Positions 37,930-46,564 of a stretch of 64,000 nucleotides of DNA are shown here, one piece after another (positions within the stretch are counted from its first letter, which is position 1; each line of letters starts with the position of its first letter). The position numbers and the translations under genes were made by a program. Source of the stretch: Brevundimonas goettingensis. GTDB taxonomy: Bacteria > Pseudomonadota > Alphaproteobacteria > Caulobacterales > Caulobacteraceae. The stretch covers positions 3,581,001 through 3,645,000 of the forward strand of contig NZ_CP062222.1 in assembly GCF_017487405.1 (NCBI RefSeq), written 5' to 3'. Below the pieces are notes generated by a model. It was not told the origin of the DNA. It did not search any database and was given only the letters and a program-made list of their open reading frames with translations.

Positions 37930-38625
37930 ATGGACGCGCTTGATCTGGGGGTCAACCTGTTCGTGGCCTTGTTCGCCCTGGTCGATCCGATCGGCAACAT
38001 CCCGATCTTCGCGGCGGCGACCGCCGGGGCCAACACCCGTCAGCGTCTGTCGGTCTCCGCACTGATCTGCGTCTTCATCGCCCTCTTCCTCGCCTTCTTC
38101 TTCTTCACGGGCCTGGGGCTGCTGCAGTTCTTCGGCATCTCCCTGGCGGCCTTCCGCATCGCCGGCGGCATTCTGCTGCTGCTGCTGGGCCTCGACATGA
38201 CCCGCGAGGACTTCCTGACCATGTTCGCCGACAAGGACGCCCTGGCCGACGCCAAGGATGTGCGCGGCTATGCCCGGCGGCGGTTCCAGCGGCTGATCGT
38301 CCCCTTCGCCATGCCTCTGTTGATCGGCCCCGGCGCCATATCGACCATCATCATCCAGGCCGGCGAGGCCCAGAAGCTGGGCGCTGCCGGGACGGCGGCC
38401 GGCCTCGTCGCCATCGGGGCGGCGGCCCTGGCCACCTTCGTCACCTTCGCCTTGACCGGGCCGCTCAGCCGGATTCTCGGCGAGATTGGTATGGCGATCA
38501 TCGTGCGAGTCCTGGGTCTGATCCTCTGCGCCCTGGCCATCCAGTTCATTCTGGCGGGTCTCGGCGAGGCCATTCCAGGCATGTTCGCGGGTTCGGTGAC
38601 CTCGCCCTACCCGAGCGGGCACTGA
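37930..38625 (+). CDS. MarC family integral membrane protein
   Basis: 231 aa with six predicted membrane helices. Family marks: FVALFALVDPIGNIPIFAAAT at the start, LGLLQFFGISLAAFRIAGGILLLLLGLDM, and VPFAMPLLIGPGAISTIIIQA. MarC was once linked to multiple antibiotic resistance but that has been withdrawn; its substrate is unknown. Single gene; 136 bases later there is a small ORF and then the convergent SDR gene. Confidence 0.92.
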   Translation: MDALDLGVNLFVALFALVDPIGNIPIFAAATAGANTRQRLSVSALICVFIALFLAFFFFTGLGLLQFFGISLAAFRIAGGILLLLLGLDMTREDFLTMFADKDALADAKDVRGYARRRFQRLIVPFAMPLLIGPGAISTIIIQAGEAQKLGAAGTAAGLVAIGAAALATFVTFALTGPLSRILGEIGMAIIVRVLGLILCALAIQFILAGLGEAIPGMFAGSVTSPYPSGH

Positions 38626-38761
38626 CGCAGGCTAGAATTCGGAAGTTGAAAAACGCCCTTTTTGTCCGCAATCGGACCTTATAACCAAGGTAGGGCTGGA
38701 TTGTGCGCCGCACACAGACCTAGCGTAATCTCAATACGCAACACGGTTTCTGGTTCCCGAA

Positions 38762-38881
38762 ATGCTCGGCGAGGTCGTCACTTTTCTTCATCGCAATGCG
38801 CGGTTCGTCATTCTGGCGATTCCGGTGGCGATGATCGCTGCGGGCGCCGCGCTCGCAGAAGGTCTGCACCGGGTTCACTGA
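38762..38881 (+). CDS. Possible 39-aa single-pass membrane protein
   Basis: Open frame MLGEVVTFLHRNARF followed by one hydrophobic helix (VILAIPVAMIAAGAALAEGL) and a short tail ending HRVH. Positive charges before the helix suggest N-in topology. No clear ribosome site (TTCCCGAA before ATG), so expression is uncertain. It sits in the gap between marC-like and the convergent SDR gene, ending nine bases before the SDR stop. No homologue recognised. Confidence 0.35.
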   Translation: MLGEVVTFLHRNARFVILAIPVAMIAAGAALAEGLHRVH

Positions 38882-38889
38882 TCCTGAAG

Positions 38890-39687
38890 TCAGATTCGCT
38901 TCAGCCGTTTCGCGTGTCCGCCGATGATCTTCAGGGCGAGATTGTCGGGCAGAAGTTTCGGGATCGCCGCCAGCAGATTGTTGCGCCAGCCGGGCACGAC
39001 CCGCGGCCGATTGGCCTCCACCGCCGCATAGCCGACCCGGGCCACATGGTCCGCCGTCTGCCACATCCAGGCCGGATAGGCGGAGGACACCTCCTCACGG
39101 CTGCCGTTGACGTCGTGGAACTCGGTCAGAGTATAGCCGGGGCACAGGGCGGTGACGTTGACCCCCGTTCCCGCCAGCTCCAGATGCAGCCCCGCCGAGG
39201 CCTTGATCAGGAAACTCTTTATCGGTCCGTACAGGGTATCGCCGCCTGTCGCGGGCATCAGCCCCGCCAGCGAGGCCACATTCAGCACCCGTCCGAAGCC
39301 ACGCTCGACCATGCCGGGGATCAGCAGTCGGCTCAGGGCGATCGGCGCCGTCAGCATGACGTCGATCATGGCGGCGTGTTCGTCCGGGTCGGTGGCGAGA
39401 AAGCCGCTCGTCCGGCTGAACCCTGCATTGTTGATCAGGGCATCGACCGTCAGGCCGCGCTGCTCCAGCGTCATGGCCAGCCGATGCGGCGCGTCCGGAT
39501 CGGCCAGATCCGCGGTCAGGACGACGGCGGTCGCGCCATGGTCGACGGTCAGTTCGCGCGCCAGATCTTCCAGAAGCGTCGCGCGGCGGGCGACCAAAAT
39601 CAGGTCCCAGCCCTTTTCGGCATAGACCCGGGCCAGGGCCGCGCCGATGCCGGCCGAGGCGCCGGTGATCAGGGCGGTGCGTTTCAC
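38890..39687 (-). CDS. Short-chain dehydrogenase/reductase
   Basis: 265 aa, classical SDR Rossmann fold: cofactor motif TGASAGIGAALAR (TGxxxGxG), ARR after beta2 suggesting NADP(H), NNAGF, catalytic Ser in LNVASLAG, and YGPIK giving Tyr-x-x-x-Lys. The C-terminal part (PGWRNNLLAAIPKLLP) resembles DltE/YqjQ-type SDRs. Substrate not predictable. It starts nine bases downstream of the Rrf2 regulator on the same strand, so it may be part of that regulator's operon. Confidence 0.9.
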   Translation of the reverse strand: MKRTALITGASAGIGAALARVYAEKGWDLILVARRATLLEDLARELTVDHGATAVVLTADLADPDAPHRLAMTLEQRGLTVDALINNAGFSRTSGFLATDPDEHAAMIDVMLTAPIALSRLLIPGMVERGFGRVLNVASLAGLMPATGGDTLYGPIKSFLIKASAGLHLELAGTGVNVTALCPGYTLTEFHDVNGSREEVSSAYPAWMWQTADHVARVGYAAVEANRPRVVPGWRNNLLAAIPKLLPDNLALKIIGGHAKRLKRI

Positions 39688-39695
39688 CGGTGAGA

Positions 39696-40166
39696 TCAGG
39701 CCGCGACCGGACAGGAGGCGTGGGGCGCGAAGGCCGCGAGGGACTCGGGACTTTCGGCCAGCAGGTCGGCGATGGTGATCCGGCTCAGGGCCTCATGGGC
39801 CGCGCTGTCGGCGGCGGTCAGGGCGCGGGCGACCTGACGCGGGATATGTTCACTGACCGGGCAGCCCTTGGCGCCCTGCGGCGGCGAGCCGAGGTGGGCG
39901 CAGCCGTTGACCGCGCGCAGCACCTGATCCAACCGAATCTCTTCGGGCCGACGCAGCAGCCAGCTGCCGCCGGACGCGCCAGGACGGGTGGCGATCAGCC
40001 CGGCCTTGGCCAGAAGGGCGGTGACGCGGCGGATCACCACGGGATTGGTCGGGATCGAGCCGGCCAGCACGGCGCTGGGCATGGCGCGCGCAGCATCATA
40101 CGCGTCCTTGTGGGCCAGATAGGCCAGGGCGTGGGCGGCGACGGGAAAGCGTTGGCTGTCTGACAT
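39696..40166 (-). CDS. Rrf2 family transcriptional regulator
   Basis: 156 aa winged-helix protein: FPVAAHALAYLAH, a recognition region IPTNPVVIRRVTALLAKAGLIATRPGASGGSWLLR, and the C-terminal cysteines NGCAHLG, KGCPVSEH and HASC that could bind an Fe-S cluster or act as redox switch. Sequence is closer to YwnA-like Rrf2 members than to IscR. The adjoining SDR is its likely partner or target. The ATG at 40166 is used; a longer frame to 40214 overlaps the promoter region shared with kup. Confidence 0.9.
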   Translation of the reverse strand: MSDSQRFPVAAHALAYLAHKDAYDAARAMPSAVLAGSIPTNPVVIRRVTALLAKAGLIATRPGASGGSWLLRRPEEIRLDQVLRAVNGCAHLGSPPQGAKGCPVSEHIPRQVARALTAADSAAHEALSRITIADLLAESPESLAAFAPHASCPVAA

Positions 40167-40345
40167 TTTTGCTCGGTTCCAGCCCCCAAGGTAAGCGTTC
40201 CGTGGCGGATTCACAAATCGGTGTGGCGGATCGGGAGAACACGGTGCAACTGAAACCGGTGTCGCACGATTGAACCGGGCGCGGAATGAGCCTACAGGCG
40301 CTCCGCTTTGATGGGCGCGCCGATCGCGCAGCCCGGAGGATATTC

Positions 40346-42334
40346 ATGGCTGGGGATGCTCCCCGAGGCGACGGCGCTCCCCCCGCTCCGCCCACCTCGA
40401 TTACCGACACGACCGGCGTCGCCGCCGGAGCGCACGCCGCCGCCCATGGCGGCCACGGCGGCCACGCCGCGGTCAAGACCGGCTTCTGGGGCCTGACCAT
40501 CGGCGCCATCGGCGTCGTTTTCGGGGACATCGGCACCAGCCCGCTCTACGCCCTGCGCGAGGCCATCGCTCATGCCCAGTCGGGCGTCGGCGGCGATCTG
40601 GCCATCGTCGGCGTCGTTTCGCTGGCCTTCTGGGCCCTGATGATCGTTGTGACGTTCAAATACGTCATCTTCCTGATGCGCGCCGACAACAAGGGCGAGG
40701 GCGGGACCTTGGCCCTGATGGCTCTGGCCACGCATGCGATCGGCCGACGCAGCGCCTGGATCTTCATCCTCGGCGTCTGCGGCGCGGCCCTCTTCTACGG
40801 CGACGGCATCATCACCCCGGCCATTTCGGTGCTTTCGGCCATCGAGGGCGTGAAGGACGCGCCGGGCGTGGGGACCTCGCTTGACCCCTTCATCGTGCCC
40901 ATCGCGGCCGCCATCCTCGTCGGCCTGTTCCTGGTCCAGTCGCGCGGCACCGCGGGTCTGGCCAAATTCTACGGCCCGATCACCGCCGTCTGGTTCCTCA
41001 GCCTCGGCGTCATCGGCCTGATCCACATCTTCGACGACCCCAGCATTCTGCGCGCCCTGTCGCCCCACTATGGCGTCATGCTGCTGCTGGATGACGGCTT
41101 CCTGGGCTTCATCATCCTGGGGTCGGTCTTCCTGGCTGTGACCGGGGCCGAGGCCCTCTATGCCGACATGGGTCACTTCGGTAAGGCGCCGATCCGCGCC
41201 GGCTGGCTCTGCTTCGTGCTGCCCTGCCTGACCCTGAACTATCTGGGTCAGGGCGCGATGATCCTGTCGCACCCCGGCGCCGCCGATAACCCCTTCTGGG
41301 CCATGGTGCCCGAGCTGGCCTATTGGCCGATGCTGGGTCTGGCCACCGTCGCCACCGTCATCGCCTCCCAGGCCGTGATCACCGGCGCCTTCTCGGTGAC
41401 CCAGCAGGCCGTCCAGCTGGGCCTCCTGCCGCGCATCGATATCCGCTTCACCTCCGAGACCCAGGCCGGCCAGATCTTCGTGCCCGCGGTGAACACCTTC
41501 CTGATGGTCGGGGTCCTGACCCTGCTGGTGGTGTTCCAGAGCTCGCATAATCTGACCGCCGCCTATGGCGTCGCCGTCACCGGGGTCATGCTGATCAACA
41601 CCCTGATGAGCTTCCCGGTCATCACCAAGAAGTGGGGCTGGTCGATCTGGACCACCCTGGCCTGCCTGATCCCGTTCGGCTTCATCGACACCGTCTTCCT
41701 GACCTCGAACCTGCTCAAGATCCCCGACGGCGCCTGGCTGCCGCTGGTGCTCGGCGCGATCCTGATCCTGATCATGTGGACCTGGACGCGCGGTTCCCAG
41801 ATCCTGACCGCCAAGGCCAAGAAGGACAGCCTGCCGCTGACCGATCTGATCGAGATGCTGCGCGCCCGTCCGCCGCATCGCGCCCCGGGAACGGCCATCT
41901 TCCTGACCTCGGACCCCGACGTCGCCCCGGTCGCCCTGATGCACAATCTCAAGCACAACAAGGTGCTGCACGAGAAGAACGTCATCCTGACGGTGCGCAC
42001 GACCGACCGGCCGCGCGTGCCGGATTCGGAACGGGTCCTGATGGAGCCCATCAACGAGGACTTCAAGAAGATCACCCTGAGCTACGGCTTTATGGAGAGC
42101 CCGGTCGTCCCGCGCGCCCTGGGTCTGTGCCGCAAACAGGGGCTGAAGTTCGACATCATGTCGACCAGCTTCTTCCTCGGCCGCCGCTCGGTCATTCCTT
42201 CGGCCAGCCAGGGCATGCCCCTGTGGCAGGACAAGCTGTATATCTTCCTGATGCGTAACGCCGCGAACCCGACCGACTTCTTCCACATTCCGCCCGGACG
42301 GGTGGTCGAGCTCGGCACGCAGGTCTCGGTTTGA
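40346..42334 (+). CDS. kup: Low-affinity potassium uptake protein Kup
   Basis: K+:H+ symporter, 662 aa. GGAGGA five bases before the ATG fixes the start. A ~40-residue His/Ala/Gly-rich cytoplasmic N-terminus is followed by the family opener GAIGVVFGDIGTSPLYALREA, then YVIFLMRADNKGEGGTLALMAL, ALFYGDGIITPAISVLSA and about 12 membrane helices to residue ~480, then a soluble domain of ~170 residues. First of a tightly packed rightward run: the stop overlaps the next start (TTGA). Confidence 0.95.
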   Translation: MAGDAPRGDGAPPAPPTSITDTTGVAAGAHAAAHGGHGGHAAVKTGFWGLTIGAIGVVFGDIGTSPLYALREAIAHAQSGVGGDLAIVGVVSLAFWALMIVVTFKYVIFLMRADNKGEGGTLALMALATHAIGRRSAWIFILGVCGAALFYGDGIITPAISVLSAIEGVKDAPGVGTSLDPFIVPIAAAILVGLFLVQSRGTAGLAKFYGPITAVWFLSLGVIGLIHIFDDPSILRALSPHYGVMLLLDDGFLGFIILGSVFLAVTGAEALYADMGHFGKAPIRAGWLCFVLPCLTLNYLGQGAMILSHPGAADNPFWAMVPELAYWPMLGLATVATVIASQAVITGAFSVTQQAVQLGLLPRIDIRFTSETQAGQIFVPAVNTFLMVGVLTLLVVFQSSHNLTAAYGVAVTGVMLINTLMSFPVITKKWGWSIWTTLACLIPFGFIDTVFLTSNLLKIPDGAWLPLVLGAILILIMWTWTRGSQILTAKAKKDSLPLTDLIEMLRARPPHRAPGTAIFLTSDPDVAPVALMHNLKHNKVLHEKNVILTVRTTDRPRVPDSERVLMEPINEDFKKITLSYGFMESPVVPRALGLCRKQGLKFDIMSTSFFLGRRSVIPSASQGMPLWQDKLYIFLMRNAANPTDFFHIPPGRVVELGTQVSV

Positions 42335-43731
42335 CCGGCGGAACCCCCAAGGGGAAAGACTCCGGCGCGCGCGGTCGCCGCCTCGCCGACAAGGCGCGCG
42401 GTCCCCGCCGTGAGCCGAAGCCGCAGGTCCAGAACCCCAACGATGACTCGGTCGATGTCGGCGTCGAGGCCCGCGTCGCCGCCGGCGTCCTGCTCAACGC
42501 GGCCCTGATCCGTCGCGGCGGCCTCGACGAGGCCCTGGCCCTGCCCGCCGTCACCGCCCTGCCGGGACCGGACCGCGCCTTCGCCCGCGCCGTGGCCATG
42601 GCGGCGCTGCGCCGTCTGGGCGAGATCGACCAGATCCTCGACCGCAAGCTCCAGAAGCGGCCGCCCGAGGCCGTCCGCACCCTGATGCGCATCTCCCTGG
42701 CCCAGACGCTGGTGCTCGAGACCCCGGCCTTCGCGGCGGTGTCTACGGCTGTGAAGCTGGCCGAGCGCGATCCCAAGACCCGGCCCTACAAGAACCTCGT
42801 GAACGCCGTCCTGCGTGGCATCGACCGCGAAGGCCCCGGCCTGACCACGGCGGAATCGAACCTGCCCGAGTGGATCGCGGCGCGCTGGAAACAGACCTAT
42901 GGCGACCAGGCCCTGATCGGCCTGGCCCTCGCCGCCCGCGAGGAGCCGCCGACCGACCTCAGCCTCAAACCCGGTCAGGATGCGGCCGCCCTTGCTGAAG
43001 CCGTCGAGGGCGAGGTGCTCCCCGGCGGTTCGGTCCGCACGGGCCGTCGCGGCGACGTCGCGGCCTGGCCCGGCTTCAAGGACGGAAACTGGTGGGTCCA
43101 GGACGCCGCCGCCGCCGTGCCCGTCCGCCTGCTGGCTCCCATGGCCGGCGAGACCGCCCTCGACATGTGCGCCGCCCCGGGCGGCAAGACGCTGCAGATC
43201 GCGGCCGCCGGCGCGACCGTTCAGGCGCTGGACCGTTCCGAGGCCCGCCTCAAACGCCTGCGTCAGAATCTCGACCGCACCGGGCTTGAGGCCGCCATCG
43301 CCGTCATGCCGGCCGAGGACTGGCTGGACAGCCGCACCTTCGACGCCGTCCTGCTCGACGCCCCCTGCACCGCCACCGGCACCTTCCGCCGCAATCCGGA
43401 AGTCCTGCGCGCCACCAAGCCGGCGGATGTGGGCAAGCTGGCCGATGTCCAGCACAGGCTGCTCGACGCCGCCGCGGAACGCGTCGCCCCGGGCGGTCGC
43501 ATGGTCTATTGCGTCTGCTCTCTGGAGCGGGAGGAGGGCGAGACCCAGATCATCGCCTTCCTGCGCCGCAACCCGGCCTTCCGCACGGTGACGGCCGAGC
43601 CGGCCGCCGTCGGCGCCCCCGCCGAGGCCCTGACCCCCGAGGGCTGGCTGCGCATCCTGCCCTCCATGTGGGCCGAAAACGGCGGCCTCGACGGCTTCTT
43701 CGCCGCGAAGCTGGAGCGGGTTCAGGGCTAG
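42331..43731 (+). CDS. RsmB/NOP-family rRNA methyltransferase with NusB domain
   Basis: 466 aa with a TTG start overlapping kup. Basic tail, then a NusB-like RNA-binding domain (about 45-175: ALPGPDRAFARAVAMAALRRL, LRISLAQTLVLETPAFAAVSTAVKLAER-type) and a SAM-dependent C5 methyltransferase domain (about 245-460): motif I LDMCAAPGGKT, motif IV DAPCTATGTF and motif VI VYCVCSLE with the two catalytic Cys. E. coli RsmB makes m5C967 in 16S rRNA; the same target is likely but this is a fused-family inference. Fifty-three bases separate it from rpe. Confidence 0.9.
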   Translation: MTGGTPKGKDSGARGRRLADKARGPRREPKPQVQNPNDDSVDVGVEARVAAGVLLNAALIRRGGLDEALALPAVTALPGPDRAFARAVAMAALRRLGEIDQILDRKLQKRPPEAVRTLMRISLAQTLVLETPAFAAVSTAVKLAERDPKTRPYKNLVNAVLRGIDREGPGLTTAESNLPEWIAARWKQTYGDQALIGLALAAREEPPTDLSLKPGQDAAALAEAVEGEVLPGGSVRTGRRGDVAAWPGFKDGNWWVQDAAAAVPVRLLAPMAGETALDMCAAPGGKTLQIAAAGATVQALDRSEARLKRLRQNLDRTGLEAAIAVMPAEDWLDSRTFDAVLLDAPCTATGTFRRNPEVLRATKPADVGKLADVQHRLLDAAAERVAPGGRMVYCVCSLEREEGETQIIAFLRRNPAFRTVTAEPAAVGAPAEALTPEGWLRILPSMWAENGGLDGFFAAKLERVQG

Positions 43732-43784
43732 ATCAAAGTCGGGGGAGCCTTGCCCCCCGGCGCGACCCGTCTTATCCCGTGCGC

Positions 43785-44444
43785 ATGACCGCGCCCCTGA
43801 TCTGTCCCTCGATCCTCGCCAGCGATTTCGCGAAGCTTGGCTCAGAAGTCGCCGCCATCGAGGCGGCGGGCGCCGACTGGGTCCATGTCGACGTCATGGA
43901 CGGCCATTTCGTGCCCAACATCACCATTGGCCCGGACGTTGTGAAGGCCCTGCGGCCGCACGCCAAACTGCCCTTCGACGTCCATCTGATGGTCGCCCCG
44001 GTCGATCCCTGGCTCGAGGCCTATCGCAACGCCGGCGCCGACATCCTGACCGTCCACCCCGAGAGCGGGCCGCACCTGCACCGGACGCTGGGCCGCATCC
44101 GCCAGCTGGGCGCCAGGGCCGGCGTCGTGCTCAATCCCGGCACCTCGCTGAGCGTGCTCGAGGACGTGGTCGAGCTGGTCGATCTGGTGCTCATCATGTC
44201 GGTCAATCCGGGCTTCGGCGGCCAGTCCTTCATCGACAGCTCTCTGCGCAAGATCGAGCGCACCCGTGCCCTGCTCGACGCCGCCGGGTCCAAGGCCCAT
44301 CTGCAGGTCGACGGCGGGGTCACCGCCGCCAACGCGGGCGCCTGCGTCTCCGCCGGGGCCGACGCCCTCGTGGCCGGCACGGCCGTGTTCAAGGGCGGGC
44401 CTGAGGCCTACGCCGCCAACATCGCCGCACTGAAGGCCGCGTGA
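43785..44444 (+). CDS. rpe: Ribulose-phosphate 3-epimerase
   Basis: Interconverts ribulose-5-P and xylulose-5-P in the pentose phosphate pathway. 219 aa TIM barrel: CPSILASDF, metal-binding HVDVMDGHFVPNITIG, FDVHLMV, MSVNPGFGGQSFI, and VDGGVTAANA with AGADALVAGTAVF for phosphate. The ATG follows the methyltransferase by 53 bases. The stop overlaps the next gene's GTG (GTGA). Confidence 0.97.
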   Translation: MTAPLICPSILASDFAKLGSEVAAIEAAGADWVHVDVMDGHFVPNITIGPDVVKALRPHAKLPFDVHLMVAPVDPWLEAYRNAGADILTVHPESGPHLHRTLGRIRQLGARAGVVLNPGTSLSVLEDVVELVDLVLIMSVNPGFGGQSFIDSSLRKIERTRALLDAAGSKAHLQVDGGVTAANAGACVSAGADALVAGTAVFKGGPEAYAANIAALKAA

Positions 44445-46282
44445 ATCCCCTCGGTCCCTTCGCCCCCCGGCCCGCCGAGGCCGAGGGGCCCGCGCCCGGC
44501 GCCATCCCGGGGCTCAGGGGCGCGCCCGTGCGCACCCCGATCCGCTCCGGCGGCCCCCATACTGGCCCGACCATGTGGCCCGCCATCCTCGGCCGCCTGC
44601 TCACACGCCAGATGTGGATCGAGCTCTACGGCCTGCCCGGCTATGGCCTGACCCTCGCCGGCGCCCTGACCGGGGGCAAAGCCACCGCGCTCGCCGCCAC
44701 TCCGCGCGACTTCCGTCCCGCCGATGCGACCCTGGGCAAGGCCCTGCTCGACGGCCGCTTCACCTTGGCCGGCGTCAGCCTTGAGGTCGCGGCGCCCGAG
44801 GATCCGTGGGACCGGCCCAGCCCCTCGCGCAGCTTCGCCGTCGACCTGCACGCCTTCGCCTGGCTGCCGGCCCTGATGCTCCAGGGCGACCGCGGCGCGC
44901 GCGAGGCCCTGCGTCTGACCTTGGCCTGGGCCGATCATTTCACCCGCTGGTCGCCCTTCGCCTGGGAGCCCGGCATTCTGGCGCGGCGGGTGTTCAACCT
45001 GTCCTGCGCCGCCCGCCGGATGGGAGGCGTGGCCACCGAGGTCGAGCGTCTGCGGCTGTGCGACATCCTCGCCCGTCAGGGGCGTCAGCTGCTGCGTCCG
45101 CCCGGCGGCCTCGCGGGCAAGGCCGAGCGCATGATCGCCGCGGCCCTCGCCGGCTGCGTTCTCGCCGGACCGCCCGGTGTCTCGATCCGCAAGGCGGCGC
45201 TCAGCCGCCTGAACGGCGCCCTGCGCGTCACGGTCCAGGGCGACGGCGGCCACGCCTCGCGCAATCCCGAGGCCGGCCTCAGCCTGCTGCTCGACCTCCT
45301 GACCCTCGACGACGCCCTGTCACAGCTGTCGGAGCCCCTGTCCGAGGCCGCCGCCGGCGCCATCCAGCGCCTGACCTCGGCCCTCAGGGTACAGACCCTG
45401 CCCGACGGCCGTCTGACCAGCTTCCAGGGCGGGGGCCCGTCCAAGGCCGATCTGGTCGCCGCCGCCCGGGCCCATGACGACTGGACCCAGAGCCCGGGCG
45501 CCCAAGCGCCGCTGGCCGGTCTCGTCGGCGGCCTGCGCCGCATCCACGGCTCCCTGCTGACCGTCATCGCCGACACCGGCGCCCTGTCGCACGGGGCCTG
45601 GGGCGAGGCCGCCTGCGCCCAGCCTCTGGCGCTCGAGGTCTGCTGCGGCAAGGACCGGCTGATCACCGGCTGCGGCTGGACGCCTCGCGCGGGCGACCGT
45701 CAGGGCCTGCGCCTGACCCCGGCCCACACCACCCTGACGCTGGGCGAAATCTCGCTCGGCGACCCGCTCGGCGGCTGGAAGGGCGACCTTCTGGGCCCGC
45801 GCATGATCGGCCGCCCGATCCACGTCACCAACGAGCACCGCGAGGGCGAAGGCGCCGTCTGGCTGGAGCTGGAGCATGACGGCTGGGCCGTGCCCTTCGG
45901 CCTGCTGCACCAGCGCCGCCTCTATCTGGACCAGCGTCTGGACGAACTGCGCGCCGAGGAGCGGCTACACCCGGCCCCCGGCCACGAGGAAGACGTTCGC
46001 GCCATCGCCGCCCCCTATGCCGTCCGCTTCCATCTGGAGCCCGGGGTTCAGGCCTCACTGGCCCGCGATCGCCGCTCCATCCTGCTGCGCGGCCATTCGG
46101 GACGCGGCTGGTGGTTCCGCACCGATGGCCCCGACGTCGCCATCGAGCCCAGCGTCCACATCGACGACGGCCTGACCCGGCGATCCTTGCAGATCGTCGT
46201 GCGCGGCTCGGCCCGCACCGACGCGGAGACCAGGATCCGCTGGAAGCTCAGCCCCGCCGGCGCCGCGGGCGACCCGGTCTAG
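44441..46282 (+). CDS. Heparinase II/III family protein
   Basis: 613 aa. Alpha/alpha barrel in the first ~330 residues (WIELYGLPGYGLTL, FAWLPALMLQGDRGAREALRLTLAWAD, GDGGHASRNPEAGLSLLLDLLTL) and a beta-sandwich C-terminal part (GSLLTVIADTGA, GWTPRAGDRQGLRLTPAHTTLTLGE), the architecture of heparinase II/III polysaccharide lyases. A real glycosaminoglycan substrate is unlikely here; it may act on the cell's own exopolysaccharide. GTG start overlaps rpe; MWPAIL at 44573 is an alternative start. No signal peptide is obvious, which is odd for a lyase. Confidence 0.85.
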   Translation: MNPLGPFAPRPAEAEGPAPGAIPGLRGAPVRTPIRSGGPHTGPTMWPAILGRLLTRQMWIELYGLPGYGLTLAGALTGGKATALAATPRDFRPADATLGKALLDGRFTLAGVSLEVAAPEDPWDRPSPSRSFAVDLHAFAWLPALMLQGDRGAREALRLTLAWADHFTRWSPFAWEPGILARRVFNLSCAARRMGGVATEVERLRLCDILARQGRQLLRPPGGLAGKAERMIAAALAGCVLAGPPGVSIRKAALSRLNGALRVTVQGDGGHASRNPEAGLSLLLDLLTLDDALSQLSEPLSEAAAGAIQRLTSALRVQTLPDGRLTSFQGGGPSKADLVAAARAHDDWTQSPGAQAPLAGLVGGLRRIHGSLLTVIADTGALSHGAWGEAACAQPLALEVCCGKDRLITGCGWTPRAGDRQGLRLTPAHTTLTLGEISLGDPLGGWKGDLLGPRMIGRPIHVTNEHREGEGAVWLELEHDGWAVPFGLLHQRRLYLDQRLDELRAEERLHPAPGHEEDVRAIAAPYAVRFHLEPGVQASLARDRRSILLRGHSGRGWWFRTDGPDVAIEPSVHIDDGLTRRSLQIVVRGSARTDAETRIRWKLSPAGAAGDPV

Positions 46283-46291
46283 GACCATGAG

Positions 46292-46471
46292 ATGATCCGG
46301 CTTCGGCTCGCCATCGCCGCCCTCTTTGTCGCCGCCGGAGCGGTGACTGTCGCTTCAGCAGTGGGATGGGTTTCGGCCGACGCCGCCCAGACCCTCTTCA
46401 TCGGCCTGTGGCTGTTCGGGGGGCTTCCCCTCGGCGCGTGGCTTTTGTGGTCGCGCGCGCGGAGAAAGTAG
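46292..46471 (+). CDS. Small 59-aa membrane protein
   Basis: Two hydrophobic segments (about 4-23 and 34-53: LRLAIAALFVAAGAVTVASA and TLFIGLWLFGGLPLGAWLLW) followed by a basic RARRK tail, so both ends are probably cytoplasmic. AGGA stands about nine bases before the ATG. It fits the packed run, ten bases after the heparinase gene and 93 before purH. No family recognised. Too short for most gene finders, but the codon pattern agrees with its neighbours. Confidence 0.6.
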   Translation: MIRLRLAIAALFVAAGAVTVASAVGWVSADAAQTLFIGLWLFGGLPLGAWLLWSRARRK

Positions 46472-46564
46472 GGCTCAGGCGTCCCTCCTTGGGTGACGCC
46501 CCGGTTCATGAGTGTTAAGGGCGCGCGCAATCGCTCCCCGATTCTACCGACCCGGACGAAACCC

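Noticed and set aside
40292..42286. 664-codon frame antisense to kup
   Set aside because: Low-complexity Gln/Asp/Gly-rich shadow with no features of a real protein.
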